A program made the position numbers and the translations under genes. Source: Agromyces aureus (lineage in GTDB: Bacteria > Actinomycetota > Actinomycetes > Actinomycetales > Microbacteriaceae). From it: a stretch of 64,000 bases of DNA. The stretch is from assembly GCF_001660485.1 (NCBI RefSeq), contig NZ_CP013979.1, positions 4,278,001 through 4,342,000 on the forward strand, in the 5' to 3' direction. This document shows, piece by piece, positions 17,376-26,637 of this stretch (position 1 is the stretch's first letter; every line of letters begins with the position of its first letter). Below the pieces are notes generated by a model. That model was not told the origin of the DNA. It did not search any database and saw only the letters and a list, made by a program, of their open reading frames with translations.

Positions 17376-17420
17376 GGTTATATACCTAACTCAGGTCCTA
17401 TTCACGCGGTGTTCACCGCG
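17376..17420. promoter_or_regulatory. phn regulatory region with inverted repeats
   Basis: The 172-base gap between phnD and the divergent regulator holds an A/T-rich GGTTATATACC (17376-17386), an ACCT-N5-AGGT repeat (17385-17397) and a perfect palindrome CGCGGTG-TT-CACCGCG (17405-17420). These are candidate operators for the GntR/HutC protein and overlap the likely phnD promoter. Confidence 0.5.
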
Positions 17421-17474
17421 AACCCCGAAAGATGAACACTTCGCAACGGTGCCGCACGGCGGGATATGCCGAAG

Positions 17475-17480
17475 TAATAT
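17475..17480 (+). promoter_or_regulatory. -10 element of GntR gene, leaderless geometry
   Basis: TAATAT, six bases, then GTG 17487. No Shine-Dalgarno site fits, so the transcript likely starts at the GTG. Confidence 0.45.
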
Positions 17481-17486
17481 GCCTAT

Positions 17487-18236
17487 GTGCCCATCAGTGT
17501 CTACAAAGCCATCGCCGACGACCTCCGACAGCGCATCGCGAGCGGCCAGCTCGCCCCCGGAGACGACGTGCCCACCGAGGGCGAGCTCGCCCAGCAATGG
17601 AGCACCTCGCGCGGCCCGATCCGCAACGCCCTCGCCGAGCTCCGCGCCGAGGGCCTGATCGAGACCACCCGGGGCCGCCCGAGCCGGGTCGTGCGGCGCA
17701 AGGCCCACCAGGCCGTCGACGTCTCGATCCCCTTCACCAAGTGGGCCCGTGAGATGGGCGCGACGCCCGGCGCGCACACCCAGGAGGTCTCCCTCCGGCG
17801 CGCCGACGACGACCACGTCGAGCTCCTCCGCATCGAGCCCGGCGACCTGATCGTCGAGGTGACCCGACTCCGCAGCCTCGATGGGCGCCCCACGATGCTC
17901 GAGCGGCTGGCCTTCGTCGAGGAGGTCGGGCGGGTGCTCTTCGACGTCGACCTCGACACGGTCTCGATCACCGACTACCTGGCCGAGCGCGGGCATCCGT
18001 ACGCCGAGGTCGACCACGAGATCGACGCGGTCGCCGCCGACGAGCTCGACGCCCGCCTGCTCGAGGTCGAGCTCGGCTCGCCGATCCTGCGCCTGCGACG
18101 CGTGACGCGCGGCCGCGACGGGCGCGTGTTCGAGGCATCCGACGACCGCTATCGCAGCGACATCGTGCGCTTCACCGTCTCGGCCTCTGGGCGCGCCATC
18201 TCGGGCGAGCACTTCATCCGCCCGGTCGGCGAGTAG
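17487..18236 (+). CDS. GntR/HutC-family regulator (PhnF-like)
   Basis: 249 residues. The winged helix is at about 1-72 (VYKAIADDLRQRIASGQLAPG, then STSRGPIRNALAELRAEGLIE), followed by a UTRA effector domain from about 90 (RIEPGDLIVEVTRLRSLDGRPTMLE to ISGEHFIRP). HutC-type regulators bind a small effector and usually repress neighbouring catabolic genes. It is divergent from phnD with several inverted repeats between, so it most likely controls the phosphonate operon and itself. GTG 17487 is supported by the upstream -10. Confidence 0.9.
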   Translation: MPISVYKAIADDLRQRIASGQLAPGDDVPTEGELAQQWSTSRGPIRNALAELRAEGLIETTRGRPSRVVRRKAHQAVDVSIPFTKWAREMGATPGAHTQEVSLRRADDDHVELLRIEPGDLIVEVTRLRSLDGRPTMLERLAFVEEVGRVLFDVDLDTVSITDYLAERGHPYAEVDHEIDAVAADELDARLLEVELGSPILRLRRVTRGRDGRVFEASDDRYRSDIVRFTVSASGRAISGEHFIRPVGE

Positions 18237-18272
18237 GTCGACGAGCAGGTCGACTGGCACGTCGGCGAGCGA

Positions 18273-19166
18273 TCACGCCGCGATCAGCAGCACCCCCGCG
18301 ACGACGATGACGGATGCCGCGACCCTCGCCCATCCGCGGCCCTCGCGCAGCACGAGCGCACCGAACGCGCTGACGAGCACGACGCTGACCTCCCGCATGG
18401 GCGCCACGAGGGCCACCGGCGCGAGCGTCACGGCGACGAGCACGAGGATGTACGAGAGCGGCGACAGCGCGCCGAACGCGAGGATCCTCACCCAGTGCGT
18501 GCGCCCCACGCGGCCGAGCTCGCGACGACGCCGGCCGAGCAAGGCGGAGAACAGCACGAGCTCGCCGAGCGTGCAGCCGACCATGAAGGCGACGGGCGGC
18601 ACGTCCCACGAGCGCACGACGTTCGCGTCCCACAGCGTGTAGGCGGCGATCGCGACGCCGGTCGCGATGCCCCAGAGGATCGCTGGATCGGGGCCCCGCC
18701 GGCGCGTCCCGGCGCCACCGAGCGAAGTACTGCCGCCCACCGGGCCGCGATCGAGCAGGCCGATCACGACGACTCCGACGAGGATCGCCGCGATGCCCAC
18801 GAGCGCCCAGCCCGACGGCCGTTCGCCGAGCACGAGCACGGCCACGAGCACCGTGATCAGCGGGCCCGTTCCGCGCGCTGTCGCGTAGACGGTCGACAGC
18901 ATCCCGGTGGCGTAGCCGCGCTGCAGCACCAGCATGTAGCCGCAGTGCAGCACGGCCGAGACGCCGGCGCCCAACGCGAGGCCACCGACATCCGCGGTGC
19001 CGATGCCAGCCGTGAACGGCACCATCGGCAGCCAGAGGAGCGTGCTCGCGAGCGCACCCCACCAGAGGAAGGGCATGCCGATGCGGCTGACGCCGTGGGC
19101 GAGGATGTTCCACGCCGAGTGGCACACGGCGGCGGCGAGGACGAGGACGAGCGCAGGAACGGACAC
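18273..19166 (-). CDS. EamA/DMT-family transporter under riboswitch
   Basis: 297 residues with ten hydrophobic segments in two five-helix EamA halves (about 1-140 and 165-297; the second half ends VAASVIVVAGVLLIAA). The N-terminus LVLVLAAAVCHSAWNILAHG is typical. DMT proteins move small metabolites. The leader matches a guanidine-I riboswitch, so the likely cargo is guanidine or a related compound, even though the known guanidine exporters are four-helix SMR proteins. GTG 19166 follows GAAGGG. It is convergent with the GntR gene. Function from the leader is an inference. Confidence 0.85.
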   Translation of the reverse strand: MSVPALVLVLAAAVCHSAWNILAHGVSRIGMPFLWWGALASTLLWLPMVPFTAGIGTADVGGLALGAGVSAVLHCGYMLVLQRGYATGMLSTVYATARGTGPLITVLVAVLVLGERPSGWALVGIAAILVGVVVIGLLDRGPVGGSTSLGGAGTRRRGPDPAILWGIATGVAIAAYTLWDANVVRSWDVPPVAFMVGCTLGELVLFSALLGRRRRELGRVGRTHWVRILAFGALSPLSYILVLVAVTLAPVALVAPMREVSVVLVSAFGALVLREGRGWARVAASVIVVAGVLLIAA

Positions 19167-19202
19167 GGGACCCTTCGGTGCGTCGCGGGCGCGACGGACG
19201 GG

Positions 19203-19305
19203 GTCCTCCGGGCTTTTGTCCTGTCAGATGACGGCCGCCTCTGGCGGTGGCCGTGGCGCCGCTCGGACCAGTCGGATCTCGCGATCCCGGAACCCTAGGC
19301 GCTAT
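19203..19305 (-). promoter_or_regulatory. Guanidine-I (ykkC) riboswitch candidate
   Basis: Three conserved ykkC blocks are present in the right order on the minus strand: CTAGGGTTCCGG (19298-19287), ACTGGTCCGAGC (19272-19261) and ACAAAAGCCCGGAGGA (19219-19204). Between the second and third is a GC hairpin (CCGCC-AGA-GGCGG inside a longer stem). The element ends about 37 bases before the GTG of the EamA gene. Known family: RF00442. Subtypes 2a/2b that bind ppGpp or PRPP share these blocks, so the ligand needs a covariance-model test. Confidence 0.85.
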
Positions 19306-19370
19306 CGCGGATCACGGTAGCACGCGCGGGTGAACCGGTCCGTTCACCCTCGCGCAACCCTGCGGACCCC

Positions 19371-19409
19371 CGGTCGAGGAGGCGCGCCAGCGCCGTCTCG
19401 AGACCAGCG
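19371..19409. repeat. REP-like intergenic element, copy 4
   Basis: Begins CGGTCGAGGAGGCGCGCC and ends GTCTCGAGACCAGC; nearly identical to copy 2 at 10512-10550. It lies between the riboswitch leader and the end of arfB. Confidence 0.8.
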
Positions 19410-19417
19410 CCCCGGCG

Positions 19418-19855
19418 TCAGTCGTTCGGCCGACGGCGCAACTGCTTGACGTCGGTGCGCCGCTTCTTCGCGTCCAGGCGTCGTTCCTTGGAACCGCGGC
19501 TCGGCCTCGTCGGCCGACGTGACGGCGACGGCGGCCGGAGGAGTTCGGTCACGACGGCGACGAGTCGCTCGCGCGCGGCCTCCCGGTTGCGCAGTTGCGC
19601 CCGGTGCTCGGATGCCGCGATCGTGAGCACGCCATCGACGACGCGACCGCCGAGGCCGTCGAGCAGCCGCTCCCGCTGGATCGGGGAGAGCACCGCCGAG
19701 CCCGCGACGTCCCACACGAGCTCGGCCCGGGAGTCGGCCGTGTTCACGCCTTGCCCGCCGGGGCCCGATGACCGGGAGAACCGCCAGGACAGCTCGGACT
19801 CGGGGATCGTGAGTCCCGAGTTCACCCGAAGGCCGGGACGATGGACGGCGGGCAT
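19418..19855 (-). CDS. arfB: Ribosome rescue peptidyl-tRNA hydrolase ArfB
   Basis: 145 residues. The GGQ motif is in SRSSGPGGQGVNTADSR near residue 35, as in class I release factors, but there is no codon-recognition domain. The C-terminus is a basic tail (KERRLDAKKRRTDVKQLRRR) that in ArfB/YaeJ enters the empty mRNA channel of stalled ribosomes. It frees the peptide from ribosomes stuck on truncated mRNA. Length and layout are normal. Single-gene unit. Confidence 0.94.
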   Translation of the reverse strand: MPAVHRPGLRVNSGLTIPESELSWRFSRSSGPGGQGVNTADSRAELVWDVAGSAVLSPIQRERLLDGLGGRVVDGVLTIAASEHRAQLRNREAARERLVAVVTELLRPPSPSRRPTRPSRGSKERRLDAKKRRTDVKQLRRRPND

Positions 19856-19909
19856 GCGTCCATCATCCTCTCTCGGCCTCGCCGGCGCGGGCCGACTTCG
19901 GGTTCCGGC

Positions 19910-22254
<2,345 letters not shown>

Positions 22255-22258
<4 letters not shown>

Positions 22259-22500
22259 GATGCCAGGTCGGCCAGTTCGTAGCCGGCCTCGTCGACGGCG
22301 GCTGCGACCTGGTCGGCGTCGAGGGCCGCGGCGCTCTGCACGGTCACCCGCGAGACGCCCCCGGCGACGAGCTCGACGTCGACCGACGAGACGCCGTCGA
22401 GTCGGCCGAGCTCACCCGTCACCGCACCGACGCAGTGCGAGCACGTCATGCCCGCCACGCCGTAGGTCGAGACGGTGGGGTTCGCGTCGTGGGTGCTCAT
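22255..22500 (-). CDS. copZ: Copper chaperone (HMA domain)
   Basis: 81 residues with one HMA fold and the metal motif GMTCSHC (Cys 20 and 23). It carries Cu(I) to the CopA ATPase encoded directly after it with a four-base overlap. Two CsoR-like palindromes lie in its leader, so copper should induce the pair. No csoR gene is in the window. Confidence 0.93.
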
Positions 22501-22526
22501 GTGATCCTCCTGAAGTTCGGGATGGG

Positions 22527-22574
22527 TACCCCCATGGGGTATTCATCTGAACTCAACGGTACCCCACCGGGGTC
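22527..22574 (-). promoter_or_regulatory. Two CsoR-like copper operators
   Basis: TACCCCCATGGGGTAT (22527-22542) and TACCCC-ACC-GGGGTC (22560-22574), both palindromic with the TACCC/GGGTA arms typical of CsoR sites. They lie 27 to 74 bases upstream of the copZ start. Confidence 0.7.
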
Positions 22575-22681
22575 TATTCCACACCTGTGAGAACTCGCGA
22601 GTGGGCGAACTTGGCGGCTCGATGAAGTGCGAGTCGACCAGAATCGCCCTCGCGAACCGGTGACCCGCAGCAGTGACGGCG

Positions 22682-23974
22682 TCAGGCGGCGGGCGCGGGC
22701 GGGCAGGCGGCGAGCGCCGTCATGTTCGCCGTGGCCTGCTCGAGCGACCACGGAAGCTCGACGAGCGGGGCCTCGGCGCCGTTCGCGGCATCCGCCTTCG
22801 ACCCGACGGAGGCGAGCGCGAAGGCGACCTCGCGCACGAACGCGTCGGTCGAGCTCGAGTTGTTCAGCACGAGCACGACCGTGAGCCCCGAGGTGGGGTC
22901 GGTGAGCGCCGCCGTGAGCATGCCGGCGGTCTCGCTGACATCGCCGCGCATCGGGCCGAACGTCGCACCGCCGATGCCCGCGCCGTACCAGGACTGCGGC
23001 GAGCCGGCGACCGGCTGCACGTTCTTCCACTGGTCGGCCTTGGCGCTGTCCGACAGCAGGGAACCCGTCGCGAACGCCTCGCTGAACCGGCGGAGGTCCT
23101 CGAGCGTCGTCGTCGCGCCCGCGGCCTCGCCGCCCATCGAGCTGGACTGGGCGGACTGATCGAGACGGGTCGCGCAGTCGGCCTTGCCGTCGGCGCCGAT
23201 GGGCGAGGCGTACGCGCCGAGCAACCCGCGACCGGTGTCGTCGGCCGGCGGGATGACGGTGCTGTCGAGGCCGAGCGGACCGAACACGTACTGCTCCGCG
23301 AGGTCCTCCCACGATTTGCTGGTGTGGCGCTCGATGCCCATCGCCGCCAACAGCACGCCGGTGCGCGACTCACGTACGGCTGCGCCCGGAGCCCCGGTTC
23401 GCGCCATGCCCATGCCCGCCGCGACGAGTTCGTTGTTCGACCAGGTGCGCACGGGGTTCGTGGTGAAGATGCCCTTGAGGCCCGGGTAGTAGTCGGCGAG
23501 GCCCGAGCTGTGGCGGCAGAGCTGCTCGTAGGTGATGCCGTCGAGCGAGGGGATCCAGTCGACGTCGTCGGCGATCTCGTCGTCGAGTTCGAGGTGCCCG
23601 TCGTCGACGAGCTTCAGCACGATCTGGCACGTGACCTCTGAGGTGAGCGTGCCCATGCGGAAGGGCGTGTCGACGGTCGTCGCGGCGGCCCCCTCGTCGA
23701 ACGAGACGGTTCCGGATGCCGCGGTCCACTCTCCGGACCACGGGGCCCACACGCCGGCGATGCCGCCGCTCGCCCCCGACAGCGCGATGGCCTGGTCGAG
23801 CACGCCCTGCAGCGCGTCGGCCGTCGGGGTGCCGAGCGGTGCGTCGACCGGATCGAACTGGGCCGCCGGATCGGCGGGGCCGAACGAGCAGCCCTGCAGT
23901 CCGAGCGCGAGCACGACGAACGCCGCGGCCGAGATTCCCCATCTCCGCCCGCGATTCCTCCGGCGAGTCGCCAC
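22682..23974 (-). CDS. Lipoprotein with beta-lactamase fold, catalytic motifs lost
   Basis: 430 residues, GTG start. Lipobox LQGC (Cys 29). The body follows class C beta-lactamase/DD-peptidase order: FRMGTLTSEVTCQIVLKLVDDGHLELDD, then EQLCRHSSGLADYY, then ESRTGVLLAAMGIE and YGAGIGG. But the SxxK site reads TLTS (109-112), the YxN site reads ESR (202-204), and no KTG/HxG motif is seen. Serine, lysine and tyrosine are therefore all absent, and the protein is probably a binding or regulatory pseudoenzyme at the cell surface. The frame is intact, so it is not simply decaying. Confidence 0.8.
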   Translation of the reverse strand: MATRRRNRGRRWGISAAAFVVLALGLQGCSFGPADPAAQFDPVDAPLGTPTADALQGVLDQAIALSGASGGIAGVWAPWSGEWTAASGTVSFDEGAAATTVDTPFRMGTLTSEVTCQIVLKLVDDGHLELDDEIADDVDWIPSLDGITYEQLCRHSSGLADYYPGLKGIFTTNPVRTWSNNELVAAGMGMARTGAPGAAVRESRTGVLLAAMGIERHTSKSWEDLAEQYVFGPLGLDSTVIPPADDTGRGLLGAYASPIGADGKADCATRLDQSAQSSSMGGEAAGATTTLEDLRRFSEAFATGSLLSDSAKADQWKNVQPVAGSPQSWYGAGIGGATFGPMRGDVSETAGMLTAALTDPTSGLTVVLVLNNSSSTDAFVREVAFALASVGSKADAANGAEAPLVELPWSLEQATANMTALAACPPAPAA

Positions 23975-24030
23975 AAGCCCCCCTAGCTGTGTCTCGACGA
24001 GATTCTAACCCGGGCCGGCGGATCGGAGGT

Positions 24031-25332
24031 TCAGGTGTTCGAGCCGATCTCGCGGTGGGCGCCGGACATGAAGCGCTCGACCGCGGCATCCACGATGATG
24101 TCGCTGGGTCGCAGCGGCCGGCTGAGGTAGAGGCCGTCGAGGGAGGTGAGCCGGCTGAGCGCCACGTAGGTCTGCCCCGGGCTGAAGACGCGCGACCCGA
24201 GATCGACGATCGCGGTGTCGTAACTCGCCCCCTGCGACTTGTGGATCGTCACCGCCCAGGCGAGCCGCAGCGGGAACTGGGTGAACTCGGCGACGATCTG
24301 ACGTTCGAGCTTCTTGCGCGCGGGGTCCCAGGAGTACTTGTACTTCTCCCACGTGGCGGGCTCGACCTCGTGCTCCTCGCCGTCGACCTCCACGCGCAGT
24401 TCGCGGTCGAGGCGGGTCACGGTGCCGATCGTGCCGTTGACCCAGCGCTGCCCGTCGGGCCCGATCGCGGTGTCGTTGCGCAGGAACATCACCTGCGCAC
24501 CCACCTTGAGCTCGAGCCGCTCGTCGGCGGGGTACGCCCGGCCGCCGAAGTCGCCGGCGACCTCGGCTTCGTTCGCCTTCGACGTGCCCGGAAGCCGGTG
24601 CAGTTGGGTCGCGTTGATGCGGTTGACGGTGCCGTTCGTCGTGGCGAGCGTGATCGCGCCGTGCTCGGGCAGCGGACGCCGGGCGCCGATGCCGTTGAGC
24701 ACCCCGGCGATCTCGGCGGTGACCGCGCCGTGCCGCACGGCGTTCAGCATGTGCTTGAACTCGGCGTCGTGCTGGCGGTGCACCTCGCCGAGCTCGAAGA
24801 TGCGCAGGCCGGTCTCGCGCCACACCTTGGCGTCGAAGAACCACATCGAGTCGTAGGTGTCGGCGAAGTACGCCCGCTCGTCGCCGTCGCCCGGCACTGG
24901 GGCCAGCTGGTACGGATCGCCGAAGAGCACGACCTGCACCCCGCCGAACGGTTCGTGCCTGCGCTGCCGCGCCTGTCGCAGCGCGCGGTCCATGGCGTCC
25001 ATCAGGTCGGCGTTGACCATCGAGATCTCGTCGATCACGAGGGTGTCCATGGCGTTCAGGATCTTGCGGACCGCGTCGTTCTGGTCGATCGGGTGGTCGG
25101 CGATGACCCCGATCGGCAGGCGGAACAGCGAGTGGATCGTCTGCCCTCCGACGTTCAGCGCCGCCACGCCCGTCGGGGCGCAGATCACGATCTGCTTCTG
25201 CGTGTTCCAGTTGAGGTGGTTCAGCAGCGTCGACTTGCCGGTGCCCGCCCGGCCCGTGACGAACACGTGGTCGCGAGTGCCCTCGATCGCCTCGAAGACC
25301 GCGGTCTGCTCGCGGGTGAGGGTGGGGGCCAC
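24031..25332 (-). CDS. Pif1-like helicase / AAA ATPase
   Basis: 433 residues from GTG 25332, chosen because GGAG lies six bases upstream; an in-frame GTG at 25404 adds 24 Pro-rich residues and overlaps a TACAGT -10. Walker A is GRAGTGKST (about 27-35), Walker B LVIDEISM, then FGDPYQLAPV (motif III) and VTIHKSQGASYD (motif V) with YVALSRLTSLDGLYL (motif VI). This is the Pif1/RecD-like SF1B set. It should unwind DNA 5' to 3', with roles in replication or repair. It stands alone between a lipoprotein and a divergent unknown gene. Confidence 0.9.
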   Translation of the reverse strand: MAPTLTREQTAVFEAIEGTRDHVFVTGRAGTGKSTLLNHLNWNTQKQIVICAPTGVAALNVGGQTIHSLFRLPIGVIADHPIDQNDAVRKILNAMDTLVIDEISMVNADLMDAMDRALRQARQRRHEPFGGVQVVLFGDPYQLAPVPGDGDERAYFADTYDSMWFFDAKVWRETGLRIFELGEVHRQHDAEFKHMLNAVRHGAVTAEIAGVLNGIGARRPLPEHGAITLATTNGTVNRINATQLHRLPGTSKANEAEVAGDFGGRAYPADERLELKVGAQVMFLRNDTAIGPDGQRWVNGTIGTVTRLDRELRVEVDGEEHEVEPATWEKYKYSWDPARKKLERQIVAEFTQFPLRLAWAVTIHKSQGASYDTAIVDLGSRVFSPGQTYVALSRLTSLDGLYLSRPLRPSDIIVDAAVERFMSGAHREIGSNT

Positions 25333-25566
25333 AAGGTTCTCCGGCTGGTCGGATCCGGCTCGCGGATCGGGCTCGTGGGGTGGCGCCGGCCGGCGCGATC
25401 CCACTGTAACCGGGCCGCGCGGGTTCGACGGGTCCGGTGGTCCCCGATGTGCAGGGTGCGAGCAGATCGTCTCCCTGTGGAGAGCGGATGCCGCGGCGCG
25501 GCCTCGCCCTGCCCCGCGGCGCGCGTGGCCGGCGCGTGTGTTCGGCTCCCGGCATCCGTCGCCGCC

Positions 25567-25572
25567 TAGACT
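25567..25572 (+). promoter_or_regulatory. -10 element, leaderless geometry
   Basis: TAGACT, six bases, then GTG 25579. Confidence 0.4.
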
Positions 25573-25578
25573 GGCGGG

Positions 25579-26634
25579 GTGACTGGCTCGGGGGTTCGGA
25601 ACAGCCGGCTCTCACCGCTGTCGATCGCCGGGTGGGCCGCGCTGGCGATGCTGCTCGGAACCGCGTTCGTCGCCGCGCTCGGCGGCCTGAACCAGACCAC
25701 GTACGGCGCCGCGAACTTCGTGGAGCGCTACCTCTCGGCCATCGCCGACGACGACCTGGCGACCGCGATCACCACGCCGGGCGTCGCGCTCGACGACGAC
25801 GAGCTGACCGCCATGGGCGTGCCGACCGACATCTCGACGGCGATGCTGCGGTCCGACGTGATCGATGCCGGCCCCGAAGACGTGCGCATCGTCGACGACG
25901 TGAAGCACGAAGACGGCACGCACACCGTCACAGCCAGTTACCGGCTCGACACCGCGATCCTGCAGACGTCGTTCGAGATCCGGGCCATCGACCCGCTCTA
26001 CGGCCTGCTGAACCGGTGGGAGTTCATCGAGAGCCCGCTCGCCGTCGTCGACGTGACGGCCGCCCACAACCCGCTCTTCACGGTCGGCGACCTGACGCTC
26101 GACACCCGGGCGACGAAGTCGGGCGACGAGTTGGCCGCGTTCACGCAGACGGCGCCCTACCTCGCGATCGCGCCGGCCGCCTACGAGTTCGGCTTCTCCG
26201 ACACCCTCGTCGCCGCGGTTCCCGTGCCGCTCGCGACCGAGCCCGGCGTGCGCGCCGCCGTGACCGTCGACGCGCAGCCCACCGCGGACTTCGTGAAGCG
26301 CGTGCAGACCCAGGTCGACAGCTACCTCGACGGCTGCGCGGCGCAGACCGTGCTGCAGCCCTCGGGGTGCCCGTTCGGCATCGAGATCGACGACCGCGTG
26401 CTCGGCGACCCGGTCTGGTCGATCGTCACGTACCCTCCGGTCACGCTCACCGCGGGCGAGACGGCGTTCGAGATGCCGGCGACCGACGGCATGGCCCACA
26501 TCTCGGTCGAGGTGCAGTCGCTCTTCGACGGCGACAAGTCGCAGCTCGAAGAGGACCGGCCGTTCCGGCTCGCCCTCAGCGCGACGATCCGCCCCGACGG
26601 CAGCATCGCGATCCAGCTGCAGCAGACGAGCTGA
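25579..26634 (+). CDS. Hypothetical anchored extracellular protein
   Basis: 351 residues with one N-terminal membrane helix (about 18-38). The rest is extracellular and built of beta-rich segments: an acidic NTF2-like part (FVERYLSAIADDDLATAIT), then DVRIVDDVKHEDGTHTVTASYRL, and a C-terminal half with two Cys (DGCAAQTVLQPSGCPFGIEI) that could form a disulfide. No catalytic motif is visible. It ends three bases before the convergent ctaG stop. I do not recognise the family. Confidence 0.75.
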   Translation: MTGSGVRNSRLSPLSIAGWAALAMLLGTAFVAALGGLNQTTYGAANFVERYLSAIADDDLATAITTPGVALDDDELTAMGVPTDISTAMLRSDVIDAGPEDVRIVDDVKHEDGTHTVTASYRLDTAILQTSFEIRAIDPLYGLLNRWEFIESPLAVVDVTAAHNPLFTVGDLTLDTRATKSGDELAAFTQTAPYLAIAPAAYEFGFSDTLVAAVPVPLATEPGVRAAVTVDAQPTADFVKRVQTQVDSYLDGCAAQTVLQPSGCPFGIEIDDRVLGDPVWSIVTYPPVTLTAGETAFEMPATDGMAHISVEVQSLFDGDKSQLEEDRPFRLALSATIRPDGSIAIQLQQTS

Positions 26635-26637
26635 CGC

